Below are positions 46,277-56,603 of a stretch of 64,000 nt of DNA, piece by piece. A model generated the notes under the pieces. The model did not search any database. It worked only from the letters and a program-made list of their open reading frames with translations, and was not told the DNA's origin. Numbering within the stretch: the first letter of the stretch is position 1; every line of letters begins with the position of its first letter. The DNA is taken from the NCBI RefSeq assembly GCF_003589595.1, contig NW_020654684.1, forward strand, positions 3,137,494 through 3,201,493. Reading direction: 5' to 3'. This stretch comes from Hyposmocoma kahamanoa (taxonomy: Eukaryota; Arthropoda; Insecta; Lepidoptera; Cosmopterigidae). A program made the translations under genes and the position numbers.

Positions 46277-47060
46277 AAATTATTGAATCGTCTTGATGAG
46301 CTAAAATGTGTCAGGATCGTAAGCAAGTCGGTGGCTGTTTAGAGCTACTTTAATTAGTTTAGAATTGTGGCATTAAACAAAGAAAATAATACCGACACTA
46401 AGTTTACTTTATATTGTAATAAGTCTACAGATGGAAACGAAAAATAATATTTATAATATACAAGGTCATCCAGAGCCGCGCTCTAAGGTTACCAATGTTC
46501 CCCTCTGGATGGCTACGCTTATTCTTTAGCCTAAGTAACTTTGAGCCACCACCTTTATTCAGTATTTCAACTGACCTAGCAAAGAGAAGTTATTTGAAGA
46601 TTTTTAATTGTATTTAAATTTGCTCAGGCGCGTGTGTTCGAAAATTTTGAGTGCGTTTTTAATACAGGCTGTGGCAGAATATCAATGCAGGCTACATACA
46701 CCATAATCCTCAGTGGCTGAGTTGTAAGCTAAATGGACGTGTTTGTTTTGATATATTTTTAATTGACAACTAAACGGTCATAGTGAAAACATAACCTCAA
46801 ACATCACAAGGAAGCACAGCTGTTCTCTCCTTAGTATTTTTTTACGCCTCTAAGGCGTTGACAGCTGGTGTTAGTAAATCAGAGGCCTGTTTAACGATGT
46901 CTCGTAATCTAGGATTAAGGGTATTAAAACGTGGCAGATTGAAGTGTGGGTTGAGGGTTGATTAATTTGCCGCGGATGAACGTGGTTTCGTGGTTTTGGA
47001 AGATGATTTATAACTTCTTTCGGTTCGCAATAGATTTGAACCATTTTAACCATTTTACCC
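46277..47060. other. No gene recognised
   Basis: Nothing recognised. Confidence 0.35.
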
Positions 47061-47288
47061 TATCGAGTTCTTAGGTTTTCGCGATTGTTACACTTAGGAA
47101 ACGAAATTATTTTTCCGGATTTAAATCGCGTATATTTCTTTTTTCAAACAAACCAACGTTTCGGGCCCTTTACAGGATCCATCAATTCAGTCAACCGTGA
47201 CTATGGGACCTGTAAAGGGCCAGAAACGCGGTTTTGTTTGAAAAAACAAATATACGCGATTTAAATCCGGAAAAATAGTTTCATTTCC
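47061..47288. repeat. Foldback element with about 83-bp arms
   Basis: The left arm (47098-47180) and right arm (47206-47288) are inverted copies with few mismatches. Both carry TTTTTCCGGATTTAAATCGC, GTATATTT, TTCAAACAAA and CCCTTTACAGG. The loop is 25 bp (ATCAATTCAGTCAACCGTG and following). A leader (47061-47097, TATCGAGTTCTTAGGTTTTC) is shared with the second copy at 54919. Such long near-perfect arms can extrude a cruciform. No coding capacity; a non-autonomous DNA element is the likely type. Confidence 0.9.
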
Positions 47289-48339
47289 ATTTTACTCTAT
47301 TTATTTATTTATTTATCATGATTTTTTTTATTACCACTGGTTTGTGATATTGTTACAAAGATAAAAAGAAACAAAAATTTAGCATTTGTTGCCATGTTGG
47401 TTAAGTACCGTTCTTATCCAACTGAGGTACAGACCGAGTAGATCTTACGAATTTTTCTATACGCTAGTGACAGATCTTTGTATAGAGTAGGTATGACGGT
47501 AAAAAAGCCGTTTAAATCAGGGTTGTTGCGAATATCAGCGTCAGAAAACACATCCGCGGATAATCTGCATAAATTAAAACATCCGCATTCATTGGTGTTG
47601 ATATTAATTGCGGATGTTCGAGTCGTGACATGATCTAAAAGGCACGCTTCCAGAAACAGACTGTAAGCCGAAAAAGCAGCTCAGGTGTTGTTTTTAACAC
47701 ATAACTTGATAAAATTCCAGAACGATTAAGCTAGGTAGTTTGATTGTTTCCATGAAGATTGATTATTTTGTTATAAATGTTACAAAATCATTGAAATAAT
47801 ATTTTATTACAATACCAAAGAAAAGCTTTTTCATGTAGGTAGGTAGATTCAGTAAGGACGTACATTTTAAAATCAACATCCTCTTATGTGTAACAAATCT
47901 GCATCAGCAACAACTCTGGTTTAAATTCGTCCAAAGAAATTTATCTTTCGATCTTTTTAAAAATAAGTTTACACTAGGTATAAATAATACTCAAGAGTAC
48001 ATTAAGTTTGATACTTTGGACCATCCTTGTCGTAAATGGCACAAACTTGAATTTAAATCTTAAATGTCGAATTTGAGATGTTTTTGCGACATTGTCAAAA
48101 CTTTTAATGTTCCTGAAAATCTACCTTCTTGTATGAGATGGAAGAGCTGAGCTCTTGTGGTATTATAAACGTCTTTCTGTACAGTGTAAAGCCTTCTTCT
48201 GAACCTCCTTGGATAAAGGTAACTGTCGATAAGTTACTTCGGCCAAAAAAACTTGGTTAGAAAATTAATACACACATTTAGAAAGGCAGTATTTTCAGTG
48301 TATAAATATTTGATAGTACCTTTATTGGGATCGCCATTG
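47289..48339. other. No gene recognised
   Basis: About 47920-48060 has one frame without stops over 45 codons with no recognised domain. A weak resemblance to a LINE C-terminus could not be supported. Confidence 0.3.
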
Positions 48340-48506
48340 AGGGTCGTATTATAGAACCCTACTCAATGCTCAAGTCAGGATTTGAGTATGGATCAAAGCA
48401 CTAGAAAGCATACTCAAGTCCTTGCCATTAGAGTTGTATTTCCAGTGCTTGGAAACATCCATTGCAATCCTGACTTGCATTGAGTAGAGTTCTAGAATAC
48501 GACCCT
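48340..48506. repeat. 167-bp palindromic MITE
   Basis: The ends are inverted repeats of about 42 bp: AGGGTCGTATTATAGAAC and CTACTCAATG on the left (48340-48381), with the complement on the right (48465-48506). The pairing continues inwards through AAAGCACTAGAAA and TTTCCAGTGCTTGG, so nearly the whole element is an imperfect hairpin. No open frame. A convincing target duplication is not visible (TTG left, TAG right), so the superfamily is undefined. Confidence 0.85.
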
Positions 48507-48794
48507 TAGATTCTTATTAGAAAACCTATGGCCAGTTGTGACCTTGGAACAAATCTACAATAAATAAAAAAACAAAACATACTTGCGCGTGCGCAGTTTT
48601 ATTAAGCTCGTTCGTGACAAGTCAACACATTGGTGCGCCATTTCAGGCTGTTGTATTTTTACTTATTGCGATGGAGCGTAGTAAAAATGTTTATTCATAA
48701 GCCGCGTTTTATCCGCTACGTGTGCGCCAGGCCGTAGTTTGTTACCCATGTAGTGTTAATAAGTGATTTTTTTATTTAAATAAGTCGTGGTATT

Positions 48795-48945
48795 ACAATG
48801 GGAGTACGGTTGTCTTTCAATTAGTCTACCGGTTCAAAACTCTTGTGGTAGCTTAAATCTACGTCCTTCATTTCTCAATTACGCGTACTTGTGATTGTTT
48901 AGTAGCGGTAGCCCTCGCTAACGCGACAGGAAAATTAATCTCACT
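48795..48945 (+). mobile_element. SINE-B, 5'-truncated
   Basis: Starts inside the head (TTTCAATTAGTCTACCGGTT, AAAACTCTTGTGGTAGC) and continues with the body motif GCGGTAGCCCTCGCTAACGC GACAG shared with 18191-18317. It ends 11 bp before a CCGACTT-type repeat. Confidence 0.55.
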
Positions 48946-48956
48946 ACAGAGTACTA

Positions 48957-49217
48957 AAAAAACCGACGTCAAATGTTCGTGGAATCAGTTACGGAAAGTG
49001 CTTGAAATGCTTCATCCCCTGGTTTGCCACCTTCCAGTGAAATATTTTCTTCAAATTTAAATGGGACCTTTACTGAAGTACCCTCTTTCCAACAAAAAAA
49101 GAATCATCAAAATCGGTTCACAAATTAGTTAGCCGGAGTTATCGAGTAACAGATACAAAAAAATTGTGAAGTCGTCAGTCGAATTGATTACATCCTCCTT
49201 TTTTAAAGTCGGTTAAA
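48957..49217 (+). repeat. CCGACTT-type repeat, most complete copy
   Basis: Left end AAAAAAACCGACGTCAAATG and right end CCTCCTTTTTTAAAGTCGG with GTTAAAA are inverted terminal repeats of about 12-15 bp. Internal blocks equal those of 25580-25806 and 58007-58252. At 261 bp it is probably a non-autonomous DNA transposon. Confidence 0.75.
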
Positions 49218-49406
49218 AAGAATGAAACCTACATGTCGAAGAAGGTTCAAAAGCAGAAGGTTCAACAGTGCTAGACGTGACGCGGTCGCGAACATTGCGC
49301 TCAACCGCTGAAGAAGACCATCGATTATGGACGAAACTAGTCGGACCGCTTCCGACTAAAATACTACGCGAGTAAGTCCCGTTACTTTTACATTATAAGG
49401 TTCAAA

Positions 49407-49634
49407 CATTGACTTACAATTATATGGACGTCGGGTCCGCGCTAAAAAGTGTCCGCACTTGTAAGGCGCTAAAATCGTATACAGAGCGCGACACTCCGCT
49501 TTAGTCTTCATTTGTTCTACTGACAGCGCGATACTGCGATGACATTACAATTTAAATTTCGAATAGGTTGACTTGGGACATTTTTTTCGTGGTTTTTATA
49601 TTAGACTCGTCGTCCATTTATTTGTAAGTCAATG
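49407..49634 (+). mobile_element. 228-bp MITE, copy 1, with 8-bp target duplication
   Basis: Ends in inverted CATTGACTTACAA with further pairing through ATGGACG, and is flanked on both sides by GGTTCAAA (49399-49406 and 49635-49642). The second copy at 61052-61279, in inverse orientation, differs at about 3 of 228 positions, so both inserted recently. There is no open frame. The 8-bp duplication fits hAT, P or other 8-bp families. The CATTGAC terminus does not match a family I can name, so the class is left open. Confidence 0.95.
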
Positions 49635-49679
49635 GGTTCAAAGGCTTTAGAAAACGTGTGAAGTCCACAACCTGTAAGA

Positions 49680-49965
49680 ATTAGGGATGGAAAGAAAAAC
49701 CAACGAGGAGATGATAAGAATAGTGCAAGAAAAGAAAAATTTCAAGACATAGAGAACCGAAGGGGAAAGATGCTTGGGCGTCTGATACGTCACGACAGTT
49801 TTCTTACAAAAACATCATAGACGGGAACATCGGGGGAAAGAGAGGCAGAAGACGACAAGACCAAGTTATATAGACCAGATAAGAGAAAAGTCAATGTCGT
49901 GTCGTATCAGGAAAAAAGTTACAGAGAGGTAGTTGACGATTACTCCACCGACAAGAAAGAAAACC
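49680..49965 (+). pseudogene. Endonuclease-reverse transcriptase C-terminal fragment
   Basis: In two frames: RKTNEEMIRIVQEKKNFKT, then NRRGKMLGRLIRHDSFLTKT, then RKVNVVSYQEKSYREVV. KMLGxLIRHDSFL is a hallmark of the C-terminal tail of one endonuclease-RT LINE group. A frameshift near 49745 and an in-frame stop near 49817 break it. The RT domain is absent. Confidence 0.7.
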
Positions 49966-50017
49966 AGTGTAATTACTAAGCACAGGAGGTTTAAGATCTG
50001 ATCTGACATTTTTGGTA

Positions 50018-50272
50018 GCAGTATCTAGAGCTCCTTGTGTAAGAGTTCGTCTAGGGAAGTACTGCCACCTTAACTATTTCTGCCGTCAAGCAGTAATGTG
50101 AGTATTTCTGCGTTCCGGGTTTAAAGGATGTTGATGAAATTACAGGCACATGAGACTTGTCAACTTATGTCTCAGGATGACGGGCACAGTGGCAGTGAGT
50201 GGCACTGCAACTGTCATGGACAGGCGTGTCGTTTAACATAAGAAGCACGATTTGTTCATATCGTCATTTGAT
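50018..50272 (+). mobile_element. R1-like retroposon, nearly full length
   Basis: Sense: GTAGCAGTATCTAGAGCTCC (5' end), AAGTACTGCCACCTTAAC, TTTCTGCCGTCAAGCAGTAA, ACATGAGACTTGTCAACTTA, AGTGGCACTGCAACTGTCAT, GACAGGCGTGTCG and a degraded tail. A small deletion removes the AGATCTTTGCG block. Confidence 0.85.
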
Positions 50273-50737
50273 AAATAAAAAATAAAAAAGGTATAAACAT
50301 TAAAAATAACTCATGGCCGCATACCTCCTCGGTAACCATTTTTCAATCAAGTGGATCTCCGATTGTTCATCAGTTTGTAAACGATAAAAACAAAATCTAG
50401 CTGACAAGTTCACGCATAATAAACTAAAATCTAATTTAATGCGCAAGCGATTGTTGATGCGCGAAAATCCGCCACGAGCACATCGAATCGTGGCCGTCGG
50501 TGCCGTCCGTGGCGCGTGGCGGCCACAATACCACGCATCAGTGACCATTCGACGCCTCATAATTTTCTTTATTAACTTTTAAATAGGCTACAGATAAAGA
50601 AAACATTACTATAGTTGGTCGTAAATATTCATAGTTCAAAAAACAAAATAGGCTGTTGTAGGCATGTGTATGCCTAGACATAGTTTATCTTTTAAACAGA
50701 ATTGATGAAATTTAACAAATAAAAATAATAAGTGACA
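50273..50737. other. No gene recognised
   Basis: GC-richer around 50460-50545 with a minus-strand frame of 86 codons rich in Arg. No domain was recognised. Confidence 0.35.
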
Positions 50738-50815
50738 CGCCTGTGACACGCCTGTTCTACAGGCGTATCATTTCCCAGCAGGCGCATGACTTGTTCTTCC
50801 CGCCAATTGGTGTCA
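50738..50815 (+). mobile_element. R1-like retroposon 3' end
   Basis: Sense: GACACGCCTGTTCTACAGGC, CCAGCAGGCGCATGACTTG, TTCTTCCCGCCAATTGGTGT, then CACAGAAA. Confidence 0.75.
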
Positions 50816-50889
50816 CAGAAACACGTAAATAAATATCAGACATTACATACGTTGCTCTGATCCCAAAGTAGTAGTTAAAGCACTTGTGT

Positions 50890-51050
50890 TATGGAAATTG
50901 GGAATAACGACTGTACCACAAACACCCAAACACCAGGCAATATACGAAAGTTACTTTCTATACTGACCCGGCCGGGGATCAAACCCGGGACGTCAGAGAT
51001 AGCGACACCATGGAAACCGATGTACAAGCTACTCGACCATGGAGTTCGTC
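50890..51050 (-). mobile_element. SINE-D, tRNA-derived
   Basis: Minus strand: GACGAACTCCATGGTCGAG (head), GTCCCGGGTTTGATCCCCGG (B box) and TGTTTGGGTGTTTGTGGTAC, ending in GTTATTCCCAATTTCC. The head and body differ from SINE-A to SINE-C, so this is a fourth family in the window. Confidence 0.65.
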
Positions 51051-51689
51051 ATCTATTTCTCCTATATTTATGGCATTTTTTTTATCTATACACCATATTT
51101 CCTCGACTGGTCGTTTTTTTCTCTCTTTCTTCCCAATCCCGTTTTTCCGTATTTAGGACAAAAATGATTGGCCGGAAATTTGTGATTTGACAATGGACTA
51201 TGAAATGTTCTAGAACAAGGTGTCATGAAATGAGAATAGAATTAAATTCTGATGGCGTAAACTCAAAAAAAAAATGATCAAGCAACATTTCTTAATAACA
51301 GAGAAAACACATCTCCTTCCAATACACTCTACTAACTTGATAAGCGCTAATGTAATAACCGGCAAATGAAAACTAATGTCAAAGCAGGGAGAGCGGAAAC
51401 AATCCACCGACAATCTAATTTGGGCCCTTTGTAAGGGTGACATCGCATGAGTGCAAGATGCAAGGGTGAAATGCATTACTGTGCAGATAAGTTATTTTAC
51501 GAGTACATTCGGTTGGATGCGTTTGGTAATTTTATTTTCATCTTTCAAATGCGTTTTTCAAACTCAAATACGATCGCTTATGTTAACACTTGTACAAATT
51601 ATAATTATTTGTTCACTTTCGGCAAAGTTGACGATTTCCAAGTAGCTTTGTTTGCAAGCGGAGATTGTAACCAGCCCCGTCTCTTTTTT
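51051..51689. other. No gene recognised
   Basis: A 102-codon frame at 51447-51755 overlaps the start of the next repeat and has no recognisable domain. Confidence 0.35.
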
Positions 51690-52240
51690 CACCGACTTAA
51701 AAAAAACGAAGTGGTTACACGTTCGGCTGTATGTATGTTTTATGCATGTTTTTAGATATCTCTGTTAATTGTAGATCGATTTTGAAAATTCTTTTTTTGT
51801 TTGATAGGGTCTACTCTCGCGGTGGTCCCACTGTCACCAAGTCAAAATCTGATGAGGGGATTCCATGAAAATCGAAGAAATCCTCAAATTTTATAGCCAT
51901 GTCCGTGTGTTCACCGATTCCTCCATCAATCGTGCACCGATTTTGAAAATTCATTCTTTGTTTCAAAGGGTATTGTTGAGGTGGTAAGGGCACTCATGAG
52001 GTGGTCCCTGATGCTGTTCCGGGTTCCTTTCGGCCATCACAAATCACTAATGATTTTCCACAAATAAAACTCGACCTTTCACTTGACGCAATATATGCCC
52101 TAATCAACCAATCACCGTCACAATGACAACCAGAAAATAAAATACAAAATGTACAAAGGAGTCCGTAACAATTCCATTGTCACCAAGAAGTCAGAACAGA
52201 ATCTGATAGGGGGATCCCATAGAAATTGAAGAACTAGCAA
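51690..52240 (+). repeat. CCGACTT-related composite repeat with internal duplication
   Basis: Begins ACCGACTTAAAAAAAACG. ATTTTGAAAATTCTTTTTTT with GTTTGATAGGGT (about 51778-51812) recurs as ATTTTGAAAATTCATTCTTT with GTTTCAAAGGGT (about 51940-51972). GTCACCAAGTCAAAATCTGA with GGGATTCCAT (51834-51868) recurs at 52180-52220. Repeated subunits suggest unequal exchange or nested insertion within one family. Its boundaries are approximate. Confidence 0.55.
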
Positions 52241-52361
52241 GATGTGGGTCACTATAGCTGACAGCCGTCGTCTACATACAAAAAGAACCTTTAAGGTGGT
52301 ACCGCGTTGACTTTGCTGATAGATCCACCATGGTAAATCATCATCATCAAACTATTGTATC

Positions 52362-52588
52362 TGCCTCCGTGGCTGAACGGTTACCATGTTGGATTGCCAC
52401 GCAGAGGGTCACGGGTTCGATTTCCGGGCCGGGAGAAATATTTGCATGGCGTACATTTATTTCTCCCGTAGGCTTGGATATAATTTGTGGTTGTCAATGT
52501 TTGTATCAATGGCACCCCCGAAACAGGGTTTCTGGAGTGCGGGGCTAGAGAGAGCGTGTTATTCTTGGTATTATTATATATTATTACA
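52362..52588 (+). mobile_element. SINE-A, full-length
   Basis: Head: TGCCTCCGTGGCTGAACGG (A box) and GGGTTCGATTTCCGGGCCGG (B box). Body: GAGAAATATTTGCATGGCGT, AATTTGTGGTTGTCAATG, GAAACAGGGTTTCTGGAGTG. An ATTATT-type tail ends it. Whole-length match to 33061-33301 in inverse orientation. Confidence 0.85.
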
Positions 52589-52689
52589 CCCCCACTTATT
52601 GGCACGGGTCTCCTGAAAGTTGTCCGCCACTTCTGTTTGGTTTGCTGCGAACAGTCTACGACACGTAGGTTTCATCACGTATTCCTTCA

Positions 52690-52803
52690 CTGTTAGTGAG
52701 GTAACTTGGAAATTAAAAATATAGGCACATGACGCCATAGGGATTCGAATTGTCGACATCGGAATAGAGGAGCACGTTCTCCCTTTGAGCTATCATCGTT
52801 TTG
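52690..52803 (-). mobile_element. SINE-B, head and proximal body
   Basis: Minus strand: ACGATGATAGCTCAAAGGGA, AGAACGTGCTCC, TCGACAATTCGAATCCCTAT, GGCGTCATGTGCC, TTTTTAATTTCCAAGTTAC. The order agrees with the other heads. The 3' part is missing. Confidence 0.65.
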
Positions 52804-54918
52804 CGGTAATTCAGAACTGCTTTTCTGTTATCAAGGCAAGAACGAGGTAGCACTGACTCCAGGTTCCATATAACAAGATTCCCATCGGCTTTTCCTACTA
52901 TATATCCTCAAGTCAATATATGTTCTCAACTTAATTGTATTGTGGCATTTTTCATTCAACAGATGTTAAATGAAAAATACTAGGTATTACAGCAGCTGAG
53001 TACATTCTTCATCAGCTGATCTTCTACAAATTCCATAACAAGGCAAAGAGGTCCCTAAATATGTATAGATAACGATCCGTTCCCTTACATACATTTAAAT
53101 TCAACTTTATGTATTAGTCGATAAATTCAAAGTTCAATGTGTAAAGCCCTGGGCGTAGTTAATTGTCAGTGTTATAAGACACAATACATAAGATAACTTA
53201 TTTAAGGATGTTTTTATATAACGTGAAACAATTGAAATTCCAGATAAGTTAATATTTTACCGTATCTCAAATTACTGAACCAACCCCCCTACATCTTAAT
53301 ACAGTCGAGCAAACATCGCAATGGCGCAAGAGCAGGCGGTGCGGGCGGCTCAAAGCTTGCGTTGATTTATCAATCAATTGCGCGCATCGTTAGCGCGCCC
53401 CGGGCTGCGCGGGCGTGTCTTTGTGCTGCGCCCGCGCCGCATACAGAGCAAATAAAAAATCAATTGCGAGTTTACTTATGGTGCTACCCGGGCAAAGGTA
53501 CCCGTTTGTCAATAAATATCAAAATTTGGTGTCAGTTTTCAGTATGAAGCGATAATTTCTGGATTTAAAAATAATCTAGTCACGTTCCTTCACGCAAATA
53601 AAAACAAACAAAACAGCGTCGACAAATATTGTCCTAATTTTTTTCTCTAACTTCGTAAAGTCGAAAGTTCTTAAGTCTTACTGTTCTTGGTGTACCTATT
53701 TATACAAATGTCATCTTTAAGACCGATCTGTCCGCTATCAGTTGAAAATAGTCTGAGCTGGCGAAGATATTCATCGGTAACAAACCTTCGAAACACTATT
53801 GTGTTAAATAACGTGATTATCAGAACGTATATAAAACATTTATTTTGGGAACTACGCAGAGGTATTATGCGATTCAAATCCACTTTTAACCGATCAACAA
53901 CTGATTGTCGTTCTTGGTTAATAGTTAATATTTCACTGAATCTACATTTTGTGCAGTGTGTGGAAAGCTAATGAGTGAAATTATCTGCCAGGTTATGAAT
54001 TTCTCTTACGACAAAACCTGGATATCTTCCAGATCAGATTGAACAGGTATCTTCAAGGTCATTTTGTATTGCTGTCATTCGCGTATTTACCTTTCATTGA
54101 GTGAGACTATAGAACGTAAAACATGAGCCTATCTCGAATGAAAAAAAAAACGTATTTAATAAAGTGAATTCATTGGTCATTTGAATTCGCCTTAACTGAA
54201 ACAAATTTGTGGGATCTTTCAGCATGTATAATCACAAATCGAAGGTTCGGTAAATGTTATCACGATCGCTACGAACATGCGGCAGAGCCCGCAGCAAGAG
54301 GTGTACTCTTCATGGCCTTTAGGCCTCTTTAGAGTATCTACTGACAGGTCACGCAAGCCTTCGGCGGCTTTAGTTTGATGTGAGCCACGTTTAATCGGTC
54401 ATTGTGATTAAAGATGGTCTTATGACTTATGTTTGCCTAGTACCATTTCTAAGATGGTTTGTCTTCGAAAAGAAACAACAACTTTGACAACCAACGATTT
54501 AAATAGCTTGAACGGATAAAGGGATGTTATATTACATTCACTCCATGATTCAAACTCGAAAGATTTGTATTATAATATTAGGTCAAAGTAACTTCGAAAA
54601 CCAAGTATATTATACTTTTAGGATACAAGCATATTGCATTTACCTCATTTGATACCATTAAATATTTCCAAGTTTTCCAGTAAATATTACTTTCAAATTA
54701 AATGATTTCTTTACTTCATCTCCTCAATAACATCTCACCAATCATCGCGCCGAGGGTCGTGCGTAATTACTTTAGGAGCACCCTGGACGTCATTAGCTGC
54801 ACCCCCTGTACGTAATCCAATTCGGATTTCATTACCACCGCCTGCTTTGTGTTTTGAAGCTCTGGGGAAGTTTTGAGATGAAATATAAACGTTAATCATT
54901 GTTTTGATAAGATTATTT
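52804..54918. other. Unassigned 2.1-kb stretch
   Basis: Holds a GC/CpG-rich patch at 53320-53450 (GCGCGCCCCGGGCTGCGCGG, GCTGCGCCCGCGCCGC). A 94-codon frame at 53687-53971 has no recognisable domain. No repeats recognised. Confidence 0.35.
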
Positions 54919-55056
54919 TATCGAGTTCTTAGATTTTCGCGATTGTTACACATAGGAAATGAAACTATTTTTCCGGATTTAAATCGCGTATATTTGTTTT
55001 TCACAATAAATCGACGATTCGGGCCTTTTACAGGTCCCATGGTCACGGTTGACTGA
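54919..55056 (+). repeat. Foldback element, single-arm copy
   Basis: Repeats the leader (TATCGAGTTCTTAGATTTTC) and the left arm (TTTTTCCGGATTTAAATCGC, TTTTACAGGTCCCAT) of 47061-47288, then continues GGTCACGGTTGACTGAG. That is the reverse complement of the loop in the first copy. The right arm is missing. Confidence 0.85.
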
Positions 55057-55133
55057 GTATTTTAAGAGTAAGAATATTTTAATGAGAAATCATTTTATAA
55101 AAATTGCAATTATGAGTTAAGTCTGTCTTACTT

Positions 55134-55370
55134 TTTAATAGCAGTAGAGCTCCTTGTGAAGAGTTCGTAAAGGGAAGTACTGCTACCTTACCTATTTCTG
55201 CCGCCGGTTTCGAAGGGTTAAGGGAGCTGGAACATAGGACTTGTCAACATGTCTCACGGTGACGGGCGCAGTGGCAGTGCCCTTCAAATGTTTGTGATAT
55301 AAAACTCGGCTTTGTCGCTTACCAGCAGGCGCAAGACTTGTTCCTCACGGCACTTGGTATCAAAAAACAA
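55134..55370 (+). mobile_element. R1-like retroposon with short internal deletion
   Basis: Sense: AATAGCAGTAGAGCTCCTTG, AGTACTGCTACCTTACC, TTTCTGCCGCCGG, TAGGACTTGTCAACATGTCT, GGGCGCAGTGGCAGTGCCC, CTTACCAGCAGGCGCAAGAC, CACTTGGTATCAAAAAAC. The mariner element starts 6 bp beyond its tail. Confidence 0.88.
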
Positions 55371-55376
55371 CTCTTA

Positions 55377-56603
55377 CATAGGGCGCACTATAAGTTTCCG
55401 GAACTGGCCACTTACATAAACAATACTTAAAAAGTAATTACAGTATTTGAAAATGGAACTCTTTGGCTGTAGAATACAGTTTGTTTCATCTGACTGTCAC
55501 TTGTTTTTACCTTGTGGCGTCATTTTAGAAATTGATTGTCTACATCACCATGGATTTAACCCGTGAAATATGATTTTCTACGGCTTTAACTGTAATTTAA
55601 CAGCTCAGCGGAGCTTCGTTTGGCTGGTTTGCAGAATTCAAACGCGGTCGTGTGAATCTCAGTGACGAATTTCGTGATGGTCGCCCGTTCACTGCTGTGA
55701 ACAACAAAAACATCGATGCTGTGCGAGGTATGATCAAAACAGACAGGCATGTGACATACCATGAGATATGCACATCTTTAGGCATAGGCGTGAGTCAAAT
55801 ACAATCATTATACACAAACATTTGGGTGTGAAAAAGTTGTGCTTTCGGTGGATCTCACACAATTTGACTGAGGCTCAAAAAACGGATCGCGTCACTTGGT
55901 GCAATGCCGTGCTTACCGGTTCAATGAGGGGCATTAAATTTAGTGTGGGACATAGTAACAGGTGACAAAACATGATTTATAGTTACGATCCCAAAACAAA
56001 GCAGCAATCGAGCATATGGGTCTTTAGAGATGAGCCGAAACCAACCAAAGCGGCGCGCGTGCAAAGTGTCTCTAAGCGGATGATTGCTTATTTTTTTAAT
56101 AAAACTGGACACGTGACTACTGTTGCTTTGAAGAATCGTTGTACCGTGAATAGTGATTGGTACACGACCATTTGTTTGCCGGAAGTTATTGACAAACTCC
56201 GTAAAAATAACCGTAAACGCCGTATCATCTTGCACCACGATAATGCCAGTACTCACACGGCCAGACAGACAAATGAATTTTCGAAGGTGAACAACGTTGA
56301 CCTTATGAGCCATCTCGCATACAGTCCCGACCTGGCACCTTGCGACTTTTATTTATTTCCAAAAATCAAAAACCAATCACGCGGTCAACGATTTTCATCA
56401 CCTGAAGAGGCTGTCGAAGAGTATGAAAAATATGTTTCAGAGATTGTCACGGAGGAGTGACATAAATGTTTTCAAAATTGGTCACTCGTACCAAAAAGTG
56501 CATTAACGCTTACGGCGACCATTTTGAGAAACAATAAATTCATTTCTGGACTTTTGTGGTATTTTTTTCTTATTAATTCCGGAAACTCATAGTGCGCTCC
56601 ACG
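55377..56603 (+). mobile_element. Mariner (DD34D) transposon, complete ends, inactive
   Basis: A 1227-bp element with 27-bp terminal inverted repeats at 55377-55403 and 56577-56603. The arms share GCGCACTATRAGTTTCCGG and differ at 4 positions, all transitions. A TA dinucleotide flanks each end (55375-55376 and 56604-56605), the mariner target. It holds one broken transposase gene (55550-56537). Its left end abuts the A-tail of an R1-like retroposon, so that retroposon was there first or the A-rich site was a favoured target. The transposase points to the mariner family of Tc1/mariner; the subfamily is not decided. Confidence 0.93.
55550..56537 (+). pseudogene. Mariner transposase, multiply frameshifted
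   Basis: Starts MDLTRE at 55550. The HTH region follows in pieces: FGWFAEFKRGRVNLSDEFRD, TYHEICTSLGIGVSQIQ, then after a shift HKHLGVKKLCFRWI and TDRVTWCNAVL. Another shift precedes DIVTGDKT with the first catalytic Asp, and a one-base loss follows at about 55974. The longest frame (55972-56460) has YDPKTKQQSSIWVFRDEPKP, RRIILHHDNASTHTARQTN and AYSPDLAPCDFYLFPKI. HHD and PCD are separated by 34 residues, i.e. DD34D. A TGA replaces a Trp codon at 56458. The true end, AYGDHFEKQ plus TAA, is at 56537 after a last shift. At least four frameshifts and two stops make it inactive. Confidence 0.93.

Noticed and set aside
53687..53971. 94-codon frame as a small gene
   Set aside because: No domain, no codon-use signal and overlapping frames of similar length on the other strand.
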